From: CBDBZL01 sp965213545
GTDB taxonomy: Bacteria > Pseudomonadota > Alphaproteobacteria > Sphingomonadales > Sphingomonadaceae
Reading direction: 5' to 3'
NCBI GenBank assembly: GCA_965213545.1
Contig: CBDBZL010000002.1
Coordinates: 1,178,001-1,242,000, forward strand
Length of the DNA: 64,000 nucleotides
Shown: positions 23,518-31,912 of the stretch, piece by piece
Layout of the letters: each line of letters begins with the position of its first letter
How positions within the stretch are numbered: position 1 is the first letter of the stretch
Notes under the pieces: generated by a model
What the model was told of the DNA's origin: nothing
The model's database searches: none
The model's input: only the letters and a program-made list of their open reading frames with translations
Program-made: the position numbers and the translations under genes

Positions 23518-25875
23518 ATGCCAAGCTTTGCCCAGAACCTTGAAAAGACGCTTCATTCGGCGCTGCAGAACGCATCCGACCGGACGCATGAATATGCGAC
23601 GCTCGAGCACCTGCTGCTGGCACTGGTGGAAGACCCCGAAGCGGCTGAGGTCATGAACGCGTGCGGGGTGGATCTGAGCGAGCTGACCAGCGTGGTGCGC
23701 CAGTATCTCGATCAGGAATATCAGTCGTTGAAGTCCGACCAGGATGCCGATCCGCAACCCACCGCGGGCTTCCAGCGGGTGATCCAGCGCGCCATCCTGC
23801 ATGTCCAGTCGAGCGGCAAGGACACGGTGACGGGGGCCAACGTGCTGGTGGCGCTGTTCTCCGAGCGCGACAGCTACGCGGTCTATTTCCTCCAGCAGCA
23901 GGACATGAGCCGGCTCGATGCGGTAAGCTTTATCAGCCACGGGATCGGCAAGAACGGCCGCCAGCTCGAGAACCGCGGACCGCGCGGCAGCGAAGAGGAG
24001 GGCACGCGTTCCAAGGGGGATGAGAAGGCGGACAAGGCGGGCTCGAAGAAGGATTCCGCGCTCGACCAGTTCTGCGTCAATCTCAACGCCAAGGCGCACA
24101 AGGGCAAGGTGGACCCGCTGATCGGCCGCGCTTCGGAGGTTGATCGCACGGTCCAGATCCTATGCCGCCGGTCGAAGAACAACCCGCTTTACGTGGGCGA
24201 TCCCGGTGTCGGCAAGACCGCAATCGCCGAGGGGCTGGCGCGCAAGATCATCGAGGGCGATGTGCCTGAAGTGCTGCTCGATGCGGTGATCTACTCGCTC
24301 GACATGGGCTCCTTGCTGGCCGGAACGCGCTATCGCGGCGATTTCGAGGAGCGGCTGAAGCAGGTGGTCTCCGAGCTGGAGAAACTGCCCGAGGCGATCT
24401 TGTTCATTGACGAGATTCACACGGTGATCGGCGCCGGCGCCACCAGCGGCGGAGCGATGGATGCGTCCAACCTCCTTAAACCCGCGCTGTCGGGCGGCTC
24501 GATCCGCTGCATCGGCTCGACCACTTACAAGGAGTTTAGGAACCATTTCGAGAAGGACCGTGCCTTGCTGCGGCGCTTCCAGAAGATCGACGTGAACGAG
24601 CCTTCGGTGGAGGATACGGTGAAGATCCTCAAGGGACTAAGAAGCGCGTTCGAAGAGCATCACAAGGTGCGCTACACACCTGACGCCATCAAGGTGGCGG
24701 TGGAGATGAGCGCGCGCTACATCAATGATAGGAAGCTGCCCGACAAGGCGATCGACGTGATCGACGAGGTGGGCGCCATGCAGATGCTGGTGCCGCCCAG
24801 CCGCCGTCGTAAGACGATCACCGCCAAGGAGATCGAGAAGGTGGTGGCGACGATGGCGCGCATTCCGCCCAAGTCCGTCTCCAAGGACGACAAGGCGGCG
24901 CTCGCCAACCTGGAGAAGGACTTGAAGCGCGTCGTCTACGGTCAGGACAAGGCGATCGAGAAGCTATCCACCGCCATGAAGCTCAGCCGCGCAGGGCTTC
25001 GCGAAGCGGACAAGCCGATCGGCTCGTTCCTGTTCTCGGGGCCGACGGGTGTCGGCAAGACCGAGGTCGCGCGCCAGCTCGCCTCGATCATGGGGATCGA
25101 GCTGAAGCGCTTCGACATGTCCGAATACATGGAGCGGCACTCGGTCTCGCGGCTGATCGGCGCGCCTCCGGGCTATGTCGGTTTCGACCAGGGTGGCCTC
25201 TTGACCGATGCGATCGATCAGCACCCGCATTGCGTGCTGCTGCTGGACGAGATCGAGAAAGCGCATCCCGACCTGTTCAACATCCTGCTGCAGGTCATGG
25301 ATAATGGCCGGCTGACCGATCATCACGGCAAGACGGTGGATTTCCGCAATGTGGTGCTGATCATGACGACCAATGCGGGCGCTGCCGATGCGGCGAAGCA
25401 GGGGATCGGTTTTGGCGCGGGAACCCGGGCCGAAGCGAGCGAGGAGGCGGTCAAAAAGATGTTCGCGCCCGAGTTCCGCAACCGGCTCGACGCCATCGTT
25501 CCCTTCGCCTTCCTGGGGCCGGAAACGATCAGCCGGGTGGTGGACAAGTTCATCCTCCAGCTCGAGCTTCAGCTTGCCGACCAGAACGTCCATATCCAGT
25601 TCGATGCCGAAGCGCGCGAGTGGCTGGGCAAGCGCGGCTATGACAAGCTGATGGGAGCGCGGCCGATGGCGCGGCTGATCCAGGAGAAGGTCAAGCAGCC
25701 GCTCGCCGAGGAACTGCTGTTCGGCAAGCTGTCGGGTGGCGGCGAGGTGCATGTGAGCGTGAAGGACGCCGCCCTCGCTTTCGAGCTTTCCGCGGCGTCG
25801 CCCAAGGCCAAGGCCCGGCCGAAGAAAGGCAAGCCCGACATCGCCCCCGCCGAGGGTCCGAACGAAGAGAAATAG
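23518..25875 (+). CDS. clpA: ATP-dependent Clp protease ATP-binding subunit ClpA
   Basis: 785 residues. Hsp100 unfoldase that feeds substrates into ClpP. The N-domain repeats start SFAQNLEKTLHSALQNASDRTHEYATLEHLLLAL. D1 Walker A GDPGVGKT is at about residue 226, D2 Walker A GPTGVGKT at about 507, with Walker B motifs FIDEIHTVIGAGATSGG and VLLLDEIEKAHPD. GIGFGAG near 630 corresponds to the ClpP-docking loop. A short acidic linker instead of the ClpB middle domain confirms ClpA. The ATG at 23518 fits the family start; the frame upstream is not conserved. The adaptor gene clpS, usually just upstream, is not here. The C-tail is Lys-rich. Confidence 0.96.
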   Translation: MPSFAQNLEKTLHSALQNASDRTHEYATLEHLLLALVEDPEAAEVMNACGVDLSELTSVVRQYLDQEYQSLKSDQDADPQPTAGFQRVIQRAILHVQSSGKDTVTGANVLVALFSERDSYAVYFLQQQDMSRLDAVSFISHGIGKNGRQLENRGPRGSEEEGTRSKGDEKADKAGSKKDSALDQFCVNLNAKAHKGKVDPLIGRASEVDRTVQILCRRSKNNPLYVGDPGVGKTAIAEGLARKIIEGDVPEVLLDAVIYSLDMGSLLAGTRYRGDFEERLKQVVSELEKLPEAILFIDEIHTVIGAGATSGGAMDASNLLKPALSGGSIRCIGSTTYKEFRNHFEKDRALLRRFQKIDVNEPSVEDTVKILKGLRSAFEEHHKVRYTPDAIKVAVEMSARYINDRKLPDKAIDVIDEVGAMQMLVPPSRRRKTITAKEIEKVVATMARIPPKSVSKDDKAALANLEKDLKRVVYGQDKAIEKLSTAMKLSRAGLREADKPIGSFLFSGPTGVGKTEVARQLASIMGIELKRFDMSEYMERHSVSRLIGAPPGYVGFDQGGLLTDAIDQHPHCVLLLDEIEKAHPDLFNILLQVMDNGRLTDHHGKTVDFRNVVLIMTTNAGAADAAKQGIGFGAGTRAEASEEAVKKMFAPEFRNRLDAIVPFAFLGPETISRVVDKFILQLELQLADQNVHIQFDAEAREWLGKRGYDKLMGARPMARLIQEKVKQPLAEELLFGKLSGGGEVHVSVKDAALAFELSAASPKAKARPKKGKPDIAPAEGPNEEK

Positions 25876-26142
25876 GGTCTGTTTCTGTCCGACGCGTCTG
25901 AATTGAGGCGCGCCGCAAGCCATCGTCTGGCGCAGGCGATGGGGGCGCGGTGAACCTCGGGTGCGCGGCAGTTTTCTTCGACGTCTGGTTAGGGATTGGG
26001 CGTTCGGCTAACGTCTCTATTCGTGGCACTAAGATTATGCGCCGCGTGACCCATCGCCCCGAATTCGGCGGTCTCGACAGCATGCTGGCCGGGCGTTAGC
26101 TTACCGAGGAAGGCCGTTGGCGCGCCATGCGCTGCGGTCCTG

Positions 26143-27414
26143 ATGCCTAGAAGCCTTAGGGGGGAGCGGACGATCGACAATCCGCCGCAAAAAGCCGCAG
26201 CGCAGCGTAATTCGCCCGCGACCAACCATCTGGCCGGTAACCAGCCGCTGTTCTTCCGCATTGCGCCCGGCTCGCACGGGACGCTCGCCACACCGCGACA
26301 ACGCGCCGGAACGAGCGTCCGGGTTGCCGCGCAATCGCTAGGCGGAATGCAGAAAGAGGCCCTGGTCGTCTCCAGCCATGGCAGCGCGATCTGGCGGCTT
26401 GCGAGCGACGAGGGCGCCTATCTCGCAGGTCATGACGAGGCGCCCTGCCCCCTCTCGTTCATGACCGCCGGAATGGTCGCCTCGTTCATGGAGGAGGCGC
26501 GGATGCTGGCTCGGCAGCGCAGCATCATCATCAAAGCGATGCGGCTCGAACTGGACAATTTCTACACCATGAAGGGCTCCGCGCTGGCCGGAACGATGAT
26601 CGGCGGTGCGCGTGGTGTCGAACTGGGGGCGTGGATCGATGCCGATGCCGACAAGCCTGCATTGCGGGCGCTCATTGCCGACGCAGTCGCCGCCTCGCCG
26701 GTCCATTCCCTGATCGTCGACCCGGTGCCCGGCTGTTTCACGCTCACCCACAATGCGCGTCCGCTTTCACCGGACCGGGTGGTGGCCTGCGCCGAGCCTG
26801 CTCCGCCCGATCCTGCCGCATCATTCGGTGATCTGAAGGCCGCTCCCGGCAAATGGGGGGATATCATCGTGAAGGGTGGGCTGACACCCAAGACGAGCGA
26901 ATCGGTCACCAATGCCAATGACAGTCTGGAAGAGGAGCAAAACCGCCTGCTTCATCTGCGTGGCACCTGCACACTGAGGTCCGATGGACTGAAGGTGATC
27001 GATCAGCAGATGTTCAACCCGCGTGGCTCGATGTTCCAATTTCTTAGCGAGGAGGGCACGGGCGACGGCACGCCCGGCCGGGCGCCCGATGCGCTGAGCC
27101 TGGTGGCGGCGGGGATCGCCTTTTGCTTCATGACCCAGCTTGGCCGCTATGCCGCGATTTCGAAGAAGCGGCTCGGCGAACACAGCGTTGTCCAGGACAT
27201 TCTTTTCCCGCCATCGGGGTCGGCGCGCAGTGCGCGCGCGCTGCCGGTCGAAACGCACCTGCTGATACACAGCGACGAGGATGACGGCTTTGCCCGCACC
27301 GCGCTCGACATGTCCGAGCAGACCTGCTTTCTGCATGCCTTGTGCCGAAGCCGGGTCGGAGTGAAGATGCAGGTTTCTAGGACCGATAGCACGGTTACTC
27401 CGCCGGCGAATTGA
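26143..27414 (+). CDS. Two-domain OsmC-like protein
   Basis: 423 residues. Two successive OsmC-like halves are visible. Half 1 (about 70-215): APCPLSFMTAGMVASFMEEARMLARQ, then GSALAGTMIGGARGVELGAWID and VAASPVHSLI. Half 2 (about 300-410): LVAAGIAFCFMTQLGRYAA, then VETHLLIHSDEDDG and MSEQTCFLHALCRS. OsmC proteins use two cysteines to reduce organic hydroperoxides. Here only half 2 has Cys in both expected helices (AFCF and ALCRS), while half 1 has Ser at the second place (ASPVH). Peroxidase activity is therefore possible in half 2 only. The first 65 residues are not conserved by eye, so the start may be further downstream. Confidence 0.7.
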   Translation: MPRSLRGERTIDNPPQKAAAQRNSPATNHLAGNQPLFFRIAPGSHGTLATPRQRAGTSVRVAAQSLGGMQKEALVVSSHGSAIWRLASDEGAYLAGHDEAPCPLSFMTAGMVASFMEEARMLARQRSIIIKAMRLELDNFYTMKGSALAGTMIGGARGVELGAWIDADADKPALRALIADAVAASPVHSLIVDPVPGCFTLTHNARPLSPDRVVACAEPAPPDPAASFGDLKAAPGKWGDIIVKGGLTPKTSESVTNANDSLEEEQNRLLHLRGTCTLRSDGLKVIDQQMFNPRGSMFQFLSEEGTGDGTPGRAPDALSLVAAGIAFCFMTQLGRYAAISKKRLGEHSVVQDILFPPSGSARSARALPVETHLLIHSDEDDGFARTALDMSEQTCFLHALCRSRVGVKMQVSRTDSTVTPPAN

Positions 27415-27715
27415 CTTGGCGGTTACCGTCAGGCTGTTGTGATCTGTTCGCTCGGTGGATGAGATGGGACAAGGACGCGCGGCCGGCCTATAGCATTGGG
27501 ACAGGCGGTTAGCGGATGCCGCATGGGTCAAGCCAAGGCGCAGGTGTTACAGTCGAGCCACCCGTTGCAGCCCCTTGCGCATCATGATCGGACGGAATTG
27601 TCCCGCAGCAAATAGCGTTAACGCCTTATTATAACTTTTCCTGCATATGGTTTTCACGGTGACACGAGGCCGAAACTTCATGCGTAACGGCGCCGGTTAG
27701 GATGGGATAAGCAAG
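27415..27715. other. Intergenic stretch, nothing recognised
   Basis: About 300 bp between the OsmC-like gene and glgP. It contains an AT-rich patch (27615-27650, around TTATTATAACTTTTCC) that could hold the glgP promoter. No clear -35/-10 pair or terminator hairpin with T-run was found. Confidence 0.4.
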
Positions 27716-30148
27716 ATGAGCGTTGCCCTCGCTCCGGTAGCGACCAACAGGCGCAGCGCGCTTGCCGATGAGATTGCCGATACGCTGCTGCACCGCATCG
27801 GCAAGGACGAGAACGCCGCGCGTCCGCACGACTGGCTCAACGCCACCATCCTGACCGTGCGCGACGACATCATCGAGCGCTGGATCGCCTCTACCCGCGA
27901 GGCGCATGCGCGCGGCGCCAAGCGGGTCTATTATCTCAGCCTGGAATTCCTCATCGGCCGGCTGCTTCGCGACACCATCGTCAACCTGGGTCGCACGCGC
28001 GAGGTCGAGCAGGCGCTGGCCGAACTCGGCGTCGATCTTTCCGAAATCGAAGAGCTCGAACCGGACGCGGCGCTGGGCAATGGCGGCTTGGGACGGCTCG
28101 CCGCCTGTTTTATGGAAAGCCTCGCCAGCATGGACCTGCCCGCCTTTGGCTACGGCATCCGCTACATCAACGGCATGTTCCGCCAGCGCATCGAGGACGG
28201 GCGGCAGGTCGAGCTGCCCGAGACCTGGCTTGCCAACGGCAATAGCTGGGAGTTCGAGCGGCGAGAAAGTGCCTATCGGATCGGTTTCGGCGGTGTCGTG
28301 ACCACCGATGTGCAAGGCCGGGCACGTTGGCAGCCGAGCGAACTGGTCGAGGCGAGCGCGGTCGACACGCCGGTCGTCGGCTTCGGCGGCGCGCGGGTGA
28401 ACACCTTGCGGCTATGGACAGCGCGCGCGGTCGATCCGCTTCAGCTCGAGACGTTCAACAGCGGCGATCACGCAGGCGCGCTGGCCGATCAGACCCGCGC
28501 CGAAACTTTGGTGCGCGTGCTTTATCCCAATGACAGCACACCCGCGGGCCAGTCATTGCGGCTGCGGCAGGAGGTTTTCTTCGCCGCCGCTTCGGTGCAG
28601 GACATCGTGCGGCGGCACCTGCAATATTTCGGCGATCTTGCCTCGCTGCCTGACAAGGTGGCGATCCAGCTTAACGATACCCACCCCGCTATCGCCGTCG
28701 CCGAACTGATGCGGTTGTTGCTCGACGAGCATGATCTCGCTTTCGAAGAGGCGTGGGATCTCACCCGCCGAACGATGGCCTATACTTGCCACACGCTGCT
28801 GCCCGAAGCGCTGGAAAGCTGGCCGCTAGCGCTGATTGAGCAGCTCTTGCCGCGGCACATGCAGCTCATCTACCAGATCAACGCAAATGTCCTGGCCGCC
28901 GCCGAAGAGCGCGGGGGACTAAGCGAGGCCACACGCGCCGCCATCAGCCTGATCGACGAGCGGGGCGAGCGGCGTGTGCGGATGGCTAATCTGGCCTTCA
29001 TGGGGTCGCACAGCATCAACGGGGTGGCGGCGCTTCATACAAGGTTGATGACCCAGACGGTCTTTTCCGAGCTCGATGCACTGTTTCCGGGCAGGATCAA
29101 CAACAAGACCAACGGGATCACTCCGCGGCGCTGGCTTACTAGGTGCAACCCGAATCTCGCGGCGCTCATCCGCGAGGCGATCGGCGATGGCTTCACCCGC
29201 GACCTGTCGCGGCTCGAAGCGCTCGAGCCGTTGGCTGATGACGCCGCCTTTCAGCACCGCTTCGCCGCAGTCAAGCGGGCGAACAAGGAAGCGCTTGCGA
29301 AGCTCGTTGCGGAGACCACCGGGGTCGTGGTCGATCCCGCAGCGATGTTCGATGTCCAGATCAAGCGGATCCATGAATATAAGCGGCAGTTGCTCAACAT
29401 TCTCGAGACGATCGTGCTCTACGAAGCGATCCGGGCCGATCCGAGCGGCGGCTGGGTGCCCCGGGTCAAGCTGTTCGCCGGCAAGGCCGCCTCAAGCTAC
29501 GTAGCCGCCAAGCTGGTGATTCGCCTCGCCAATGACGTGGCGCGAAAGATCAACGCCGATCCCACGACCAACGAACTGCTCAAGGTCGCATTCCTACCCA
29601 ATTACAACGTGACGCTGGCCGAGCGGATCGTGCCTGCAGCCGATCTGTCCGAACAGATCTCCACCGCCGGAATGGAAGCTTCGGGCACGGGCAACATGAA
29701 GCTGGCGCTCAACGGCGCGTTGACCATCGGCACGCTCGATGGCGCCAATATCGAGATGCGCGACCGGGTTGGCGACGAGAACATCGTCATCTTCGGCCTC
29801 ACCGCCGAGGAGGTCGCGCAGGCCCGCGCCAAGGGTTTCAATCCGCTCGCCGCGCTGGCCGATGCGCCCGAACTGGGCGATGCGATCGCTGCGGTGCGCC
29901 AAGGCGCCTATTCCACGGGCGAGCCAGACCTTTATGCCGGGCTGATGCAAGAGCTGCTTACCGGTGATCGCTACATGCTCACCGCCGATTTTCCCGGCTA
30001 CTGGACAGCGCAGCGCGAAGTCGATCAGCGCTGGCTAGACCCCGCCGGGTGGACCGCCAGCACCATCCGCAACGTCGCCAGAATGGGCTGGTTTTCGTCG
30101 GACCGCACGATCGGCGAATATGCGCGTGATATCTGGGGTATGAACTGA
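27716..30148 (+). CDS. glgP: Glycogen/starch/alpha-glucan phosphorylase
   Basis: Phosphorolysis of alpha-1,4 glucans to glucose 1-phosphate. 810 residues, standard length. Conserved starts: RVYYLSLEFLIGRLLRD, ALGNGGLGRLAACFMESLASM, GYGIRYINGMF. The active region includes QLNDTHPAIAVAELMRLL, NGITPRRWL, IKRIHEYKRQLLNIL and the PLP-binding Lys in EASGTGNMKLALNGALTIGTLDGANIE (near residue 660). ATG 27716. No glgA, glgB, glgC or glgX gene lies nearby, so in this genome it is either an isolated glycogen gene or acts on imported maltodextrin. Confidence 0.97.
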   Translation: MSVALAPVATNRRSALADEIADTLLHRIGKDENAARPHDWLNATILTVRDDIIERWIASTREAHARGAKRVYYLSLEFLIGRLLRDTIVNLGRTREVEQALAELGVDLSEIEELEPDAALGNGGLGRLAACFMESLASMDLPAFGYGIRYINGMFRQRIEDGRQVELPETWLANGNSWEFERRESAYRIGFGGVVTTDVQGRARWQPSELVEASAVDTPVVGFGGARVNTLRLWTARAVDPLQLETFNSGDHAGALADQTRAETLVRVLYPNDSTPAGQSLRLRQEVFFAAASVQDIVRRHLQYFGDLASLPDKVAIQLNDTHPAIAVAELMRLLLDEHDLAFEEAWDLTRRTMAYTCHTLLPEALESWPLALIEQLLPRHMQLIYQINANVLAAAEERGGLSEATRAAISLIDERGERRVRMANLAFMGSHSINGVAALHTRLMTQTVFSELDALFPGRINNKTNGITPRRWLTRCNPNLAALIREAIGDGFTRDLSRLEALEPLADDAAFQHRFAAVKRANKEALAKLVAETTGVVVDPAAMFDVQIKRIHEYKRQLLNILETIVLYEAIRADPSGGWVPRVKLFAGKAASSYVAAKLVIRLANDVARKINADPTTNELLKVAFLPNYNVTLAERIVPAADLSEQISTAGMEASGTGNMKLALNGALTIGTLDGANIEMRDRVGDENIVIFGLTAEEVAQARAKGFNPLAALADAPELGDAIAAVRQGAYSTGEPDLYAGLMQELLTGDRYMLTADFPGYWTAQREVDQRWLDPAGWTASTIRNVARMGWFSSDRTIGEYARDIWGMN

Positions 30149-30510
30149 CAAGGCGCGGGTGCGTTGGACGATGCGGGTTTTTTCGGAGTTGAGCGCCGTA
30201 TGCCCGGGTACCATCGAAGGTCGATCTTTCGCCGGGCTTGCGTGCAGCCTGCTCGGATCGTCAGACTCCTAACGGCCATTAAGGTTCGCGTAAGCTTGAA
30301 CCCCCATGACTGAAAATAGCATCAGATTGATGCTCGCTGCAAAAAGCGCGTCCGATCCTAATCAAGCCCCAAAAGGAAGCGAATGCCTCGAGGAGGCCTG
30401 ATGTCCTCGCCCGTCGAGCGAACAAACGCATAAGAAAGACAGGAATGTTCCCGGCTCCTTGCGGTCCCATCATACTCTGAGCTGACCGAGCAGCGGGCGA
30501 ACGCGCCAGT
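30149..30510. other. Intergenic stretch with one hairpin
   Basis: 362 bp between the convergent glgP and GtrA genes. At 30318-30334 AGCATCA-GAT-TGATGCT forms a 7-bp perfect stem. On the minus strand it is followed by ATTTTC, a possible weak terminator about 180 bp downstream of the GtrA gene. A T-run (30177-30182) after glgP has no clear stem. No ORF is convincing. Confidence 0.35.
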
Positions 30511-30897
30511 TCAGCGAGGCTCTTTTGGGGCCGGGCGGAAGACAAGCAGACTATGCGCGATATAGTTGAACACGAATGCACTGCCGATACCGGCGAGCTT
30601 GCTCAGCGCAGGCGAACCAAGGAAGGCGTGCAGCAGCCACGTTACACCTACGTTGATCGCTAAACCCACCGAGGCCACCGAAAGAAATTTAGCGAAGCGC
30701 TTTCCCGTCACCGGCGTCTTGAACACCACCAGCGAACTGGCGGTGAAATTGAACACCGCCGCCACTAGGAAGCTCGCCGTTGCCGCCAGCGGAACGGTCA
30801 ACCCGGCGCGCTCGAATATGACGAACAAGCCAAAATCGATGACTGCGGCCAGTCCGCCGGTCATGCCATAGCCGAGGAACCGGGCGCGGCTCAGCAC
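30511..30897 (-). CDS. GtrA family membrane protein
   Basis: 128 residues, four membrane helices. It starts FLGYGMTGGLAAVIDFGLFVIFE and continues ATASFLVAAVFNFTASSLVVFK and GIGSAFVFNYIAHSLLVF, matching the GtrA/DPMS family pattern (two repeated helix pairs with Phe-Asn-Phe/Tyr at the helix junctions). GtrA proteins are proposed to move polyprenyl-phosphate-linked sugars across the inner membrane or to assist the glycosyltransferase. It lies 40 bp downstream of the UbiA-type gene on the same strand, so the two very likely work together. Confidence 0.88.
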   Translation of the reverse strand: MLSRARFLGYGMTGGLAAVIDFGLFVIFERAGLTVPLAATASFLVAAVFNFTASSLVVFKTPVTGKRFAKFLSVASVGLAINVGVTWLLHAFLGSPALSKLAGIGSAFVFNYIAHSLLVFRPAPKEPR

Positions 30898-30937
30898 CGG
30901 CGGCGGGCATTCATCGGGGCGATTGCGCGTGCTGCCA

Positions 30938-31912
30938 TTACCAACCGTCGAGCGAGATATATTGCTGCACCGAGAGCACTTCGACCAGCGGCAGGTCGAT
31001 AAAGGTCGTGGCGATGATCGACACGCCGAAAGCGACGCTCGCCCCCATCAGCAGCCGCGAGGTGAACAGCTTCTCCGGCGCCTGCGCCACCGACCCGCGT
31101 GCCATGGATAGCGCCATATACACCCCGAACAGCAGGCACAGGAACGGCAAGCACAAAATATATTCGTTGCGGTACTTGGTCAGGAACACCGAAAACAGGC
31201 TGACGCACAGCAGCGCATAAAGGAAGGTGGATACGAAGAGCGTCACTTCGGTATAGTTGGCAAAGCTCTTGCGGTAGCGGACCAGCAGTTCAATCCCATG
31301 CGTGGAGACGATCTCGCGATATTCGGAAAAGCGCTTGGCAGCCATCAGGAACGCGCCGCCCAGCCAATAGGCCAGCACGATGGAGGAGGGCGGCAGCGAC
31401 ATCGAATCGATCATTGCCCAGCCGATGAGCAGGCGCAGCGGGTTGTTGATCGATTCGGAAATGACATCCACAAAAGCACGATCCTTCGAGCGGATCGGCG
31501 GGACGTTGTAGACGACGCCCTGAAGCCCGAACACCACCGCAACTGCGAACATCAGCCAGCTCGAAGCAAAGGCAGCGCCCAGCCCGACAAAGAGGAACGC
31601 CAGCCACAACGTGTAGACATAGGCGGGATTGAGCGCGACATTGACGCTGACGCGCGCGGACTTGGTGGGATGATGCCGGTCGAAATCGCGGTCGAGCCAT
31701 TCGTTGATGACGTAATTGGCCGAGGCAATCGAGATCGCGCAGACGAACCCCAGGAAGACATGGACGAGAATATCGGCATTTTGTGCGCCGCGCAGCAGCA
31801 GCGCCAGCAATATGCCGGGCAGGATGAAGACATGCTTGGTCGCATGATCGAATCGCGCAAGGCGAAGATAATCAGCCAGGCCCGCTGAACGGGTGACGGA
31901 AACACTATGCAT
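30938..31912 (-). CDS. UbiA-family prenyltransferase, likely polyprenyl-phosphate phosphoribosyltransferase-like
   Basis: 324 residues with about eight to nine membrane helices. The two Asp-rich motifs are present: ASANYVINEWLDRDFDRHHPTKSARVS, and YNVPPIRSKDRAFVDVISESINNPLR. The first motif with RHHPTK resembles the decaprenyl-phosphate phosphoribosyltransferase branch (which transfers phosphoribose to a lipid phosphate) more than quinone or heme UbiA enzymes. That resemblance is from memory of family sequences. The adjacent GtrA gene supports a lipid-linked sugar role. It overlaps the upstream 516-residue membrane protein gene by 8 bp. No DprE1/DprE2-like epimerase genes are seen. Confidence 0.75.
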   Translation of the reverse strand: MHSVSVTRSAGLADYLRLARFDHATKHVFILPGILLALLLRGAQNADILVHVFLGFVCAISIASANYVINEWLDRDFDRHHPTKSARVSVNVALNPAYVYTLWLAFLFVGLGAAFASSWLMFAVAVVFGLQGVVYNVPPIRSKDRAFVDVISESINNPLRLLIGWAMIDSMSLPPSSIVLAYWLGGAFLMAAKRFSEYREIVSTHGIELLVRYRKSFANYTEVTLFVSTFLYALLCVSLFSVFLTKYRNEYILCLPFLCLLFGVYMALSMARGSVAQAPEKLFTSRLLMGASVAFGVSIIATTFIDLPLVEVLSVQQYISLDGW

